Assembly: GCF_019747315.1 (NCBI RefSeq)
Contig: NZ_JAIEQY010000166.1
Coordinates: 1-33,286, forward strand
DNA from: Roseococcus sp.
Lineage (GTDB): Bacteria; Pseudomonadota; Alphaproteobacteria; Acetobacterales; Acetobacteraceae
DNA: 33,286 nt
Direction of reading: 5' to 3'
Part shown: piece by piece, positions 23,997 to 31,070 of the stretch
How the letters are laid out: each line of letters opens with the position of its first letter
Numbering within the stretch: position 1 is the stretch's first letter
Notes under the pieces: model-generated
What the model was told of the DNA's origin: nothing
The model's database searches: none
What the model saw: the letters and a program-made list of their open reading frames with translations, nothing else
Translations under genes and position numbers: made by a program

Positions 23997-25189
23997 GCGC
24001 GCCTTTCGCCGTCATCGGCGCCGGCCCGGCCGGGCTGATGGCGGCGGAAACCCTGGCGCTGGCCGGCCGCGAGGTCGTGATCTTCGACCAGATGGCGGCG
24101 CCCGCGCGGAAATTCCTGCTGGCGGGGCGCGGCGGGCTGAACCTGACCCACTCCGAACCCCTGGAGCGGTTCCTCACCCGCTACGGCGATGCCGCCCAAC
24201 GCCTGCGCCCGGCCATCGACGCCTTCCCGCCCGCCGCCCTGATCGCCTGGGCCGAAGGCCTGGGGCAGGAGGTCTTCACCGGCAGCTCCGGCCGCGTGTT
24301 CCCTCGCGCCATGAAGGCCTCGCCCCTGCTGCGTGCCTGGCTGGCGCGGCTGGAAGGCCTGGGCGTCACGCTCCGCCGCCGCCATCGCTGGATGGGCTGG
24401 GATGAGAGCGGCGCGCTGCGCTTCGCGACACCCGAGGGAGAGCTGCGTTTCGCAGCCGCCGCGTCGCTCCTGGCGCTTGGCGGCGCCTCCTGGCCCCGGC
24501 TCGGTTCGGATGGCGCCTGGGCGGGGTTGCTGGCCGATGTGGCGCCTTTTCGCCCATCCAATATGGGCTTTCGCGTGGATTGGAGCCCGCATTTCGCCGC
24601 CCGCTTCCAGGGGATGCCGCTGAAGCGGGTGGCGCTGTCCTTCGCGGGCCGAACCCAGCGCGGCGAGGCGATGATCACGCGCGACGGCATCGAAGGCGGC
24701 CTGATCTACGCCTTCAGCGCAGTGCTACGGGAGGCCCTGGCGCGGGATGGCTTTGCCGAGATCATGCTGGATCTGCGGCCGGATCTGGAGCGAATCAGCC
24801 TCTCGGGCGGCTCCCTCTCGCTCTCCAACCAGCTGCGCAAGCAGGCGGGCCTCTCGCCCGTCGCGGTGGGGCTGGTGCAGGAGGCGCTGCATGCCGGCGT
24901 GGCGCGGCCGGTGGCGGAGCTGGTGAAGGCGCTGCCGCTGCGGCTGCATGGCACGCAGGGGCTGGACCGGGCGATTTCCTCGGCGGGCGGCCTGCGCTTT
25001 GCTGCCATGGACGAACACTTCATGCTGCAAGCGCGGCCGGGCGTCTTCGTCGCGGGCGAGATGCTGGATTGGGAGGCGCCGACCGGGGGCTATCTGCTCC
25101 AGGCCTGCTTCAGCACGGGCGTCGCCGCGGCGCAGGGCATGCTGGCGTCTTGCAGCGCCGAGGCTGCATCGCCACATCCCCGCGTATGA
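23993..25189 (+). CDS. HI0933-like FAD-dependent oxidoreductase (TIGR03862-type flavoprotein)
   Basis: This is a cytoplasmic flavoprotein of 398 residues. The FAD-binding fingerprint is MSAPFAVIGAGPAGLMAAET, GxGxxG at about 9-14. RKFLLAGRGGLNLTHSEPLE near 44 is the HI0933 family hallmark, followed by GQEVFTGSSGRVFPRAMKAS near 97 and SLLALGGASWPRLGSDGAWA near 160. The C-terminal FVAGEMLDWEAPTGGYLLQA binds flavin again. This group is widespread and its reaction is not well defined. ATG 23993 overlaps the esterase stop by four bases and its own stop overlaps the TerB-like gene. Confidence 0.92.
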   Translation: MSAPFAVIGAGPAGLMAAETLALAGREVVIFDQMAAPARKFLLAGRGGLNLTHSEPLERFLTRYGDAAQRLRPAIDAFPPAALIAWAEGLGQEVFTGSSGRVFPRAMKASPLLRAWLARLEGLGVTLRRRHRWMGWDESGALRFATPEGELRFAAAASLLALGGASWPRLGSDGAWAGLLADVAPFRPSNMGFRVDWSPHFAARFQGMPLKRVALSFAGRTQRGEAMITRDGIEGGLIYAFSAVLREALARDGFAEIMLDLRPDLERISLSGGSLSLSNQLRKQAGLSPVAVGLVQEALHAGVARPVAELVKALPLRLHGTQGLDRAISSAGGLRFAAMDEHFMLQARPGVFVAGEMLDWEAPTGGYLLQACFSTGVAAAQGMLASCSAEAASPHPRV

Positions 25190-25884
25190 TCGACGCAAAA
25201 AACCTTCTGAATCAATTTCTCGGCTCGCAAGCTGGCGGCTCCCAAGGGGGCGGTGCCCCGCGTGAGAGTGGCAACCGTGCCGGCGGGCTGGGTGGGCTTG
25301 GTGGCTTTGCCGGGGGCGCCGCCGCGGGCGGCATCCTGGGGATGCTGCTGGGCGGCAAGCGCAAGGGCGGATTGCTGAGCCATGGCGGCGCCGCCGTGAT
25401 CGGCGCGCTGGCCCATCGCGCCTGGCAGAATTGGCAGGCTGGCCAGGCAAACCCTGGCCCGGCCGTGAGCGATGAGCGCTTCCTGCCCGGCGCCGCGCCG
25501 GCGGCCAATGGCGAAGCCTTCGAGCTTTCGCTGATCCGCGCCATGATCGGCGCTGCAAGGGCCGATGGCCATATCGACGCGACCGAGCAGGGCCGCATCT
25601 TCGCGCAGGTGGAGAAGGCCGGCCTCGATGCCGAGGCCAAGGCCTTCGTCTTTGACACGCTGAACGCGCCGATCGGCGTCAGTGAGGTGGCGGCGGCCGC
25701 ACGGACCCCGGAGCAGGCGGCGGAACTCTACCTGATTTCCCGCATGGCGATGGATGTGGACCAGCCGGCGGAGCGCGCCTATCTGGCCGCGCTGGCCCAT
25801 CGCCTGTCCCTGCCGGCTGATCTGGTCACGATGCTGGACCGCGAAGCCGCGACCCCTGGCGACCCGCAGCCCGCCCTTCGCTGA
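25186..25884 (+). CDS. TerB/DUF533 family tellurite-resistance-like protein
   Basis: The 232-residue product starts with MIDAKNLLNQFLGSQAGGSQ and a glycine-rich segment (GGLGGLGGFAGGAAAGGILG, about 33-52) that may be a single membrane-inserting helix. HGGAAVIGALAHRAWQNWQA follows, as in DUF533 proteins. The C-terminal 125 residues form the all-helical TerB fold: LIRAMIGAARADGHIDATEQ (acidic metal-binding motif DGHID), then LYLISRMAMDVDQPAERAYL. Tellurite resistance is the family name rather than evidence of function. ATG 25186 overlaps the flavoprotein stop by four bases. It ends the operon, followed by a bidirectional terminator. Confidence 0.88.
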   Translation: MIDAKNLLNQFLGSQAGGSQGGGAPRESGNRAGGLGGLGGFAGGAAAGGILGMLLGGKRKGGLLSHGGAAVIGALAHRAWQNWQAGQANPGPAVSDERFLPGAAPAANGEAFELSLIRAMIGAARADGHIDATEQGRIFAQVEKAGLDAEAKAFVFDTLNAPIGVSEVAAAARTPEQAAELYLISRMAMDVDQPAERAYLAALAHRLSLPADLVTMLDREAATPGDPQPALR

Positions 25885-25892
25885 CCTCCTAT

Positions 25893-25918
25893 GCGGACGC
25901 GGCCGATGCCGCGTCCGC
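25893..25918. terminator. Bidirectional stem-loop between terB-like gene and aapM
   Basis: GCGGACGCGGC (25893-25903) and GCCGCGTCCGC (25908-25918) make a perfect 11-bp stem with a CGAT loop, in the 42-base gap of two convergent genes. There is no T tract on either side, so it would act with Rho or as a 3'-end stabiliser. Confidence 0.6.
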
Positions 25919-25926
25919 CTCCCGCA

Positions 25927-27006
25927 TCACCGATGCGCCGGCTGGAAATCGCGCTCCAGCTTCTGGCTGTACTTGGACATCGCAAAGCACAGGATGAAGT
26001 AAACGCCGGCGGCAAACACATAGGCCTCGGTCGGGAAGCCCAGCCAGTTCGGATCGCCCAGCGCCGAGCGCAGCGTGGTGAAGAAGTCGAACACGCCGAT
26101 CACGATCACCAGTGTCGTGTCCTTGAACAGGCCGATGAAGGTGTTCACCTGCGACGGGATGGTGATGGAGAGCGCCTGCGGCAGGATGACGAGGCGCATC
26201 TTCTGCCAGTAGCTGAGGCCCACGGCATCGGCCGCCTCATACTGCCCGCGCGGCATGGCCTGCAGCCCGCCGCGCACCACCTCCGCCATATAGGCCGCGG
26301 TGAAGATGGTGTAGGCGACCAGCACGCGCGCCAGGCGATCGAGGGTGATGCCCTCGGGCAGGAACAGCGGCAGCATGATGGCCGCCATGAAGAGCAGGCT
26401 GATCAGCGGCACGCCGCGCACGCATTCGATCACCGCGGTCGAGAACCAGCGCACCAGGGTGAGGTTGGAACGCCGGCCCAGCGCCAGCAGGATCGCCAGA
26501 GGATAGCCAAGTGCGAGGCCATAGACGGCGATGATGCCGGTGATGGTGATGCCGCCCCACAGCCGCGTCGCCACCGGCGTGAGCCCGAAGACGCCGCCGC
26601 CCATGAGCAGCAGCATGCCCGGCGCCGCCACCACCCAGGCGATGATCAGCCACTTGTTCCAGCAGGCGCGGAAGGTGGAGGAGATGACGAGGGTGACGAG
26701 GATCACCAGCATCAGCCCCGGCCGCCAGCGCTCCTCATAGGGGTAGAGGCCGAAGACGCTGAACCAGAATTTCTCGCGGATGAAGGCCCAGCAGGCGCCG
26801 CCATTCTCGCGGCAGGTGGCGGCCGTGCCGTTCCAGGTGGCATCCCAGATGAACCAGTTGAACATCGGCGGCACCAGCCAGACCAGCAGCGCGATGCAGA
26901 CGGCGCTGATCGCGATGTTGATCGGCCCGTTGAAGCAGGCGCGCGCGAAGGTGGCGGTCCGTTCGGCGAAATTGGGCCCAAGGGGGGCAGTTGCGGGGGC
27001 GGCCAT
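25927..27006 (-). CDS. aapM: General L-amino acid ABC transporter permease AapM
   Basis: This is the inner-membrane subunit of an Aap/Bzt-type broad L-amino-acid importer, 359 residues. The long N-terminal part with extra helices and a periplasmic insert rich in W and C (NGGACWAFIREKFWFSVFGL near 70-89) is typical of the AapM/BztC group. The core permease shows TLVRWFSTAVIECVRGVPLI near 200 and the EAA-like loop GQYEAADAVGLSYWQKMRLV near 265, followed by ILPQALSITIPSQVNTFIGL. It starts one base after the aapQ stop. The expected ATPase gene aapP is not downstream; the next gene is convergent. Confidence 0.92.
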   Translation of the reverse strand: MAAPATAPLGPNFAERTATFARACFNGPINIAISAVCIALLVWLVPPMFNWFIWDATWNGTAATCRENGGACWAFIREKFWFSVFGLYPYEERWRPGLMLVILVTLVISSTFRACWNKWLIIAWVVAAPGMLLLMGGGVFGLTPVATRLWGGITITGIIAVYGLALGYPLAILLALGRRSNLTLVRWFSTAVIECVRGVPLISLLFMAAIMLPLFLPEGITLDRLARVLVAYTIFTAAYMAEVVRGGLQAMPRGQYEAADAVGLSYWQKMRLVILPQALSITIPSQVNTFIGLFKDTTLVIVIGVFDFFTTLRSALGDPNWLGFPTEAYVFAAGVYFILCFAMSKYSQKLERDFQPAHR

Positions 27007-27007
27007 C

Positions 27008-28192
27008 TCAGCGCTCCTTCAGCGCGACGGCGCGGTTGTACATGTTCATGAGCAGCGAGGTGATGAGGCTGATGGCGAGGTAGATCGCCATGAAGAGGCT
27101 GATCACCTCCACTGCCTGTCCCGTCTGGTTGATCGAGGTGTTGGCGACCGAGACCAGGTCCGGATAGCCGATGACGACGGCGAGCGACGAGTTCTTCGTC
27201 AGGTTCAGGAATTGCGAGGTCATTGGCGGGATGATGACGCGCAGCGCCTGCGGCAGGATGACCAGGCGCATGATGCGCCCTGGCGCCATGCCCAGCGCGC
27301 GGGCCGCCTCCCACTGCCCCTTGTGCACCGACTGGATGCCCGAGCGCACGATCTCGGCGATGAAGGCCGAGGTGTAGATGACAAGGCCGATGAGGAGGGC
27401 GAAGAATTCGGGGCTCAGCGCCAGGCCGCCCTCGAAGTTGAAGCCGGTCAGCTCCGGCCATTCCACCGTGGGCCGGCCGAAGACGAAGGCGGCCGCGACA
27501 GGCAGGCCGATCAGCAGCGCGAAGCCGGGGATGAGGGTGGATTTGCGCTCGCCCGTCTCGATCTGGCGGGCGCGCTCGCGCCGGGCCAGGCCATACCAGA
27601 GGATGCCGGCCGTCACGAGGGCGAGGAGGAAGGAATAGAGCGCAGGCTCGGCCAGCAGGGCCGGCAGCTTCACGCCGCGCTGCGAGAGGAAGAAACCGGG
27701 CAGCGGGTTCAGCGCCTGCCGCACCGAGGGCAGCTGCAGGATGATGGAGTGCCAGAACACCAGCTGGAGGACGAGCGGCGTGTTGCGGATGACCTCGATA
27801 TAGCCGCCGGTCAGGCTGCGCAGCAGCGGGTTGGCGGAAAGCCGCGCCAGGCCCAGCAGCACGCCGAGCACGGTGGCCAGCACGATGCCGACGATCGCGA
27901 CGCGCAGCGTGTTGAGGAAGCCCTGCGTCAGCGCGCGGGCATAGGTGTCCGACGGCGTGTAGTTGAGCAGGCCTTCGCCGATGGGAAAGCCGGCGGAACG
28001 GTTCAGGAACCCGTAGCCGAATTGCAGGCCGCGCGCCGCCATGTTGGTCAGCATGTTGTTGTAGAGCGACCAGCCGATGAAGATCACCGCGGCGGCAAGG
28101 CCCGCCTGCCAAAGCACGCCGCGCAGGGTGGTGCCGGCGGGCAGGGGGATCAGCGGCTTGGCCGCTGGCATGATGGGGGTGGTGGTGCTCAT
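27008..28192 (-). CDS. aapQ: General L-amino acid ABC transporter permease AapQ
   Basis: This is the second permease of the Aap importer, 394 residues. The N-terminal region has the group-specific FGYGFLNRSAGFPIGEGLLN and YTPSDTYARALTQGFLNTLR (about 58-97), the standard start of the AapQ/BztB core. YIEVIRNTPLVLQLVFWHSI near 133 is a family block. The EAA loop reads GQWEAARALGMAPGRIMRLV, followed by ILPQALRVIIPPMTSQFLNL near 320. It lies between aapJ and aapM on the same strand, 68 bases after aapJ with a hairpin in the gap. AAGGG precedes ATG 28192. Confidence 0.93.
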   Translation of the reverse strand: MSTTTPIMPAAKPLIPLPAGTTLRGVLWQAGLAAAVIFIGWSLYNNMLTNMAARGLQFGYGFLNRSAGFPIGEGLLNYTPSDTYARALTQGFLNTLRVAIVGIVLATVLGVLLGLARLSANPLLRSLTGGYIEVIRNTPLVLQLVFWHSIILQLPSVRQALNPLPGFFLSQRGVKLPALLAEPALYSFLLALVTAGILWYGLARRERARQIETGERKSTLIPGFALLIGLPVAAAFVFGRPTVEWPELTGFNFEGGLALSPEFFALLIGLVIYTSAFIAEIVRSGIQSVHKGQWEAARALGMAPGRIMRLVILPQALRVIIPPMTSQFLNLTKNSSLAVVIGYPDLVSVANTSINQTGQAVEVISLFMAIYLAISLITSLLMNMYNRAVALKER

Positions 28193-28226
28193 GCGGCGCC
28201 CTTTTCACTCAACCTGAAACAGAAAT

Positions 28227-28252
28227 GGGGCCGGCGCTCGCGCGCCGGCCCC
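28227..28252 (-). terminator. Stem-loop between aapJ and aapQ (partial terminator or mRNA processing site)
   Basis: GGGGCCGGCGC (28227-28237) and GCGCCGGCCCC (28242-28252) form a perfect 11-bp stem with a TCGC loop. On the minus strand it is followed by ATTTCTGTTT. Such hairpins after binding-protein genes commonly let the receptor be made in excess over the permeases; that role is inferred. Confidence 0.6.
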
Positions 28253-28260
28253 GGTCACAC

Positions 28261-29292
28261 TCAGCGCGCAGGCGGAGCGTAGAGCAGGCCGCCCTGCGTC
28301 CAGATGTTGTTCTGGGCGCGGTCCAGGGCGAGCGGCGTCTGCGGGCCCAGGTGGCGGTTGAAGATCTCGCCGTAATTGCCGAACTGGCGGATGATCTGGC
28401 GGGCATAGTCGGCGCGGGCCGCGCTGATGCTCTCACCCATGTTGCCCTCGACGCCCAGGAAGCGGCGGACCAGCGGGTTGGTGCTGGAGCCGGCGATCTG
28501 CTCGACATTGGCCATGGTGATGCCGAGTTCCTCGGCCTCGATCAGGGCGAAGACGGTCCAGGCGACGATGTTCGTCAGCTCTTCGTCACCCTGGCGGATC
28601 ACGGGGCCGAGCGGCTCCTTGCTGATGCGCTCGGGCAGGATCACGTGGTCGGCCGGGCGGGTCAGCAGCGTGCGCTGGGCGGCGAGGGCGGCGAAGTCGT
28701 TCGTGAACACGTCGCAGCGGCCGCTGTCATAGGCGCGGCGCAGCTCGTCCAGGTCCGAGATCACGACGGGCGTGAACCGCAGATTGTGCTGGCGGAAGAA
28801 GTCATTGAGGTTCAGCTCGGTCGTCGTGCCGGGCTGCACGCAGACGGTGGCGCCGTTCAGCGCGCGGGCCGAGGTCACGTTCAGGCGGCGCGGCACCATC
28901 ACGGACTGGCCGTCATAGAAGACGATGGCGGGGAAGTTGAAGCGGTTCACGTTGGAATCGCGCGTCAGCGTCCAGGTCGAGTTGTTCGAGAGGATGTCCA
29001 CCTCGCCCGCCGCCAGGGCCGGGAAGCGGCTCTGCGAGGTGACGGGGACGAATTCCACGCGGTTCGCGTCGTTGAAGATCGTGATCGCGACGGCGCGGCA
29101 GATCTCGACATTGAAGCCCTGCCAGCGGCCCTGGCTGTCGGGCACGCCGAAGCCGGGGTTGGAGGGGCCCTGGACGCCGCAGCGCAGCGTGCCGCGCTGG
29201 CGGATGTTGTCGAGGTCACGGCCGGCCAGGGCTTCCACCGGCCCGAAGGCCAGGAAAGCCGCCGCGGCTGCGGCAAAGGCGGTCAACTTCAT
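28261..29292 (-). CDS. aapJ: General L-amino acid ABC transporter binding protein AapJ
   Basis: This is the periplasmic receptor of the Aap importer, 343 residues with a signal peptide (MKLTAFAAAAAAFLAFGPVE, cut near ALAG). NIRQRGTLRCGVQGPSNPGF near residue 30, NVEICRAVAITIFNDANRVE near 60 and AALAAGEVDILSNNSTWTLT-like sequence near 92 are the family ligand-site blocks. NMGESISAARADYARQIIRQ near 284 and GNYGEIFNRHLGPQTPLALD near 305 are strong AapJ/BztA C-terminal markers. AAGGGA lies seven bases before ATG 29292. It heads the operon aapJ-aapQ-aapM. Confidence 0.95.
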   Translation of the reverse strand: MKLTAFAAAAAAFLAFGPVEALAGRDLDNIRQRGTLRCGVQGPSNPGFGVPDSQGRWQGFNVEICRAVAITIFNDANRVEFVPVTSQSRFPALAAGEVDILSNNSTWTLTRDSNVNRFNFPAIVFYDGQSVMVPRRLNVTSARALNGATVCVQPGTTTELNLNDFFRQHNLRFTPVVISDLDELRRAYDSGRCDVFTNDFAALAAQRTLLTRPADHVILPERISKEPLGPVIRQGDEELTNIVAWTVFALIEAEELGITMANVEQIAGSSTNPLVRRFLGVEGNMGESISAARADYARQIIRQFGNYGEIFNRHLGPQTPLALDRAQNNIWTQGGLLYAPPAR

Positions 29293-29483
29293 CGGAAAAT
29301 CCCTTTTTCGCTTGGTCCGGCGAGGTATGCCCTCCCGGCTGGGCTGGCATGTGCCTGGAAGCTGGCGGCGTTGCAAGAGGGTTAACAAGACGCAATCACA
29401 CTTGCATGGCTGGCGCCGCCCATGGCTTGGGCAGCGGCCCGGGCATCGGCGGGAAACCGCCCGCCATCCGGGCAAACCCTTAG
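29293..29483. other. Upstream region of aapJ
   Basis: This stretch holds the aapJ leader and presumably its promoter on the minus strand. TTGTTAACC and TTGCAACG are the only AT-rich stretches (about 29370-29390), and no pair of -35/-10 boxes at normal spacing stands out. No gene is seen. Confidence 0.3.
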
Positions 29484-29548
29484 CGCAGACCCGTCAGCGC
29501 AGCCGGGCCCGCAGGCTCTGCGCCACCTGTCTTCCAGGCCGGTCCAGA

Positions 29549-29648
29549 TGATGACAAGGCCGAGATCACCCCCGCTTCAGGCCATTGGCTGATGGAGGAA
29601 CAACCCGAGCTGATGGCCGGGAAGATCATCGGCTTCTGCCGCGGCTGA
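29549..29648 (+). pseudogene. C-terminal remnant of an alpha/beta hydrolase
   Basis: The frame ending in TGA at 29646-29648 reads AEITPASGHWLMEEQPELMA followed by GKIIGFCRG. GHWLMEEQPE is the typical catalytic-histidine segment at the C-terminus of epoxide hydrolase/haloalkane dehalogenase-type alpha/beta hydrolases, and KIIGFCRG fits the terminal helix. The frame is open only back to about 29484, the earlier part does not look like a hydrolase, and the rest of the gene is absent. So this is the tail of a deleted gene, left between aapJ and the transglycosylase. Seen: the tail motif. Inferred: deletion. Confidence 0.5.
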
Positions 29649-29654
29649 GCGCGC

Positions 29655-30422
29655 TCAGCGGCGGATCAGGCTGCCCGGCACCATCGCGACCTGCCGGCCG
29701 GTGACCGGGATGGGGTTGGCGCGATAGGCATCCAGCCCGCGCCCGGCGCCGCCGGCGCTGGGCAGCACCTGGGCGCGATCATCCCGATTCGAGAGGGAGA
29801 GGCTGGTGGGCGGCGCCGTGGCCTGCTGGCGGGGCAAGTTCAGCCCTACCAGAGCCCGGTCCTCGGCATGGCGCGCCTGCGCCGCGGGCCAGGCGGCCTG
29901 GATTCGGGCGCGATAGGCCTGGGCCAGGTCCGGCGTGTGGGAGTGGTAGTGCCCGGCCGCGACCATCCAGTCGCCGCGCGCCGCATGCAGCTGCGTCAGG
30001 AATTGCGCGGCGTAGCGGGCATTGCTGACGGGGTCGAAGGCTTCCTCCAGGCTCGCGAAGGCGCGGGGGTGGTGGTGGAGGTTCACCTGCATGCAGCCGA
30101 CATCGATGATCCGCACGCCGCGGCCCTGCAATTCCCGCACGGCGGCAATTGCTGCCGCCCTGTCCGGGAAGAAATGGCCGCGTCCCTCGGCATTGATGGT
30201 CCAGGGCCAGGGGCCGGCGGTGCCCGTCTCGGGGTTGCGGCGGCCCGATTCCACCCGGCCGATGGCCTGGAGCAGCCCGGGCGGGATCTGCGCGTCCAGC
30301 TCGGCCCGGGCAATGGCGGCGCGGCATTGCAGGGTGGGATCCGGGCCCGGCGCGGGCTGGGCGAGGCCCAGGCTTGCGTTGAGCGTGATCCAGGCGAGCA
30401 GAAGGAGAGGGAGGGGGCGCAT
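29655..30422 (-). CDS. Lytic transglycosylase (SLT domain) protein
   Basis: This predicted exported enzyme cleaves peptidoglycan between N-acetylmuramic acid and N-acetylglucosamine. The 255-residue product has a signal peptide (MRPLPLLLLAWITLNASLGL, cut near LAQ). The catalytic glutamate is probably the E in LQAIGRVESGRRNPETGTAG near residue 55. DVGCMQVNLHHHPRAFASLE near 106 and NARYAAQFLTQLHAARGDWM near 133 are the other SLT-fold blocks, and AAGHYHSHTPDLAQAYRARI follows. The C-terminal 70 residues are low-complexity. Small SLT proteins like this often serve secretion or flagellar assembly, but no such genes are adjacent. ATG 30422 was chosen because it opens the signal peptide. Confidence 0.88.
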   Translation of the reverse strand: MRPLPLLLLAWITLNASLGLAQPAPGPDPTLQCRAAIARAELDAQIPPGLLQAIGRVESGRRNPETGTAGPWPWTINAEGRGHFFPDRAAAIAAVRELQGRGVRIIDVGCMQVNLHHHPRAFASLEEAFDPVSNARYAAQFLTQLHAARGDWMVAAGHYHSHTPDLAQAYRARIQAAWPAAQARHAEDRALVGLNLPRQQATAPPTSLSLSNRDDRAQVLPSAGGAGRGLDAYRANPIPVTGRQVAMVPGSLIRR

Positions 30423-30490
30423 GGCGAGCCCTGCGCAAACCGCATGCCAGACCCAACCGGATTTCGCCATGCTGCACCGCAAAAAATCGC

Positions 30491-30519
30491 TTGCATACGA
30501 GCGATCCCTCGCCTATGTT
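30491..30519 (+). promoter_or_regulatory. Sigma-70-like promoter of the sRNA candidate
   Basis: TTGCAT (30491-30496) and TATGTT (30514-30519) are spaced by exactly 17 bases. This is one of the best sigma-70 matches in this GC-rich window, yet no protein gene lies downstream on this strand. It would start transcription at about 30525-30527. Confidence 0.65.
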
Positions 30520-30525
30520 TCTGGA

Positions 30526-30611
30526 GGCGGCAGGAACTTCGGTTCTTGCCTGCTTTCTTGGACGTTTCCTCCCTAAACTTGGCGGCGCAGCAATGCGTCG
30601 CCACTTTTTTT
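30526..30611 (+). ncRNA. Candidate trans-acting small RNA with anti-Shine-Dalgarno segment
   Basis: About 86 nt are bounded by a good promoter and a textbook intrinsic terminator. Hairpin 1 pairs GGCAGGAAC (30529-30537) with GTTCTTGCC (30542-30550), one G-U, closing a C(UUCG)G tetraloop. A 30-nt linker follows with TTTCCTCCCTAAA exposed; CCTCCC is at 30568-30573. The terminator pairs GGCGGCGCA (30581-30589) with TGCGTCGCC (30594-30602) around a GCAA loop, then seven T (30605-30611). CU-rich anti-Shine-Dalgarno segments between two hairpins are known in alphaproteobacterial regulatory RNAs (for example the CcsR and AbcR groups), but I cannot assign it to a named family. It is antisense to the 3' region of the cupin gene, ten bases from its stop. 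The 35-codon frame across it is not protein-like. Confidence 0.68.
30581..30611 (+). terminator. Intrinsic terminator of the sRNA candidate
   Basis: A perfect 9-bp stem (one G-U) with a GNRA-type GCAA loop is followed after AC by seven T. It is the strongest rho-independent terminator in the window. On the opposite strand it lies just after the cupin stop but is not followed by a long T run. Confidence 0.85.
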
Positions 30612-30620
30612 GTCCGAACC

Positions 30621-30998
30621 TTAAGGCGCTTCTACCAGCCTGGTTTCGAACTGGGCGGGCGATGTGATCTCCACCAGCTCCAGATCATCGGAATGGGACA
30701 GCTCCCGGTGGCGGATGCGCGGGGGTTGCAGCACGCTGGTGCCGGCGGTCAGCGTCACCTCGCCGATATCCTCATATTCGAAACGAACCCAGCCCTTCAC
30801 GATCCAGACCATCTGGAAGTCCAATTCATGCAGATGCCATTGCGGCTCGGCATGAACCCCGGGGATGGCACGGATCACATGGGCCGCGAAGCCGCCCTGC
30901 GTCGCCTCGGCGATGCCGAGGTCGCCATATTCAAAGAAAGCGCGCAGGCCGCGGGTGAAATCCCGCCCATCGGCATGGCGGACGACGGTCCCGGTCAT
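30621..30998 (-). CDS. Cupin-domain protein
   Basis: A single cupin barrel of 125 residues if started at the last of six in-frame ATGs (30998, MTGTVVRHADGRDFTRGLRA). Cupin motif 1 is PQWHLHELDFQMVWIVKGWV with metal ligands H, H and a downstream E-like position. Motif 2 is SVLQPPRIRHRELSHSDDLE. The fold binds a metal and may be an isomerase, dioxygenase or sensor; the role is unknown. Five upstream in-frame ATGs (31013 to 31073) each add the peptide MKEGV and lie in the 15-bp repeat, so the N-terminus is uncertain by up to 25 residues. The furthest, 31073, overlaps the GST stop. Co-transcription with GST is near certain. Confidence 0.82.
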   Translation of the reverse strand: MTGTVVRHADGRDFTRGLRAFFEYGDLGIAEATQGGFAAHVIRAIPGVHAEPQWHLHELDFQMVWIVKGWVRFEYEDIGEVTLTAGTSVLQPPRIRHRELSHSDDLELVEITSPAQFETRLVEAP

Positions 30999-31070
30999 GA
31001 CCCCCTCTTTCATGACCCCCTCCTTCATGACCCCTTCCTTCATGACCCCTTCCTTCATGACCCCCTCCTT
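30996..31070 (-). repeat. Five tandem 15-bp repeats, each a stop/Shine-Dalgarno/ATG module
   Basis: Five units at 30996, 31011, 31026, 31041 and 31056 read, on the coding strand, ATGAAGGAGGGGGTC with one to two base changes (AAGGAAGGGG or AAAGAGGGGG). Each unit carries an AGGAGG-type Shine-Dalgarno sequence five bases before the next ATG, and each ATGA also contains a TGA in the frame of the upstream GST gene. The array therefore repeats a whole termination-reinitiation signal. The 15-bp length keeps the cupin frame, so copy changes would add or remove starts and MKEGV peptides without a frameshift. Confidence 0.9.

Noticed and set aside
25891-29385. Long rightward frames opposite aapMQJ
   Set aside because: Q/H/R/D-rich products typical of antisense of membrane and periplasmic protein genes; no ribosome binding sites.
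29340-29400. Sigma-54 promoter near TGGCGGCGTTGCA upstream of aapJ
   Set aside because: The GG-to-GC spacing is seven bases rather than ten, and it points away from aapJ.
30469-30576. 35-codon rightward ORF across the sRNA candidate
   Set aside because: Its start lies upstream of the predicted transcript, it has no ribosome binding site, and its sequence is not protein-like; the RNA structure explains the interval better.
30996-31070. CRISPR-like or coding-only repeat
   Set aside because: Units are contiguous with no spacers and coincide exactly with Shine-Dalgarno/ATG signals, so CRISPR is excluded.
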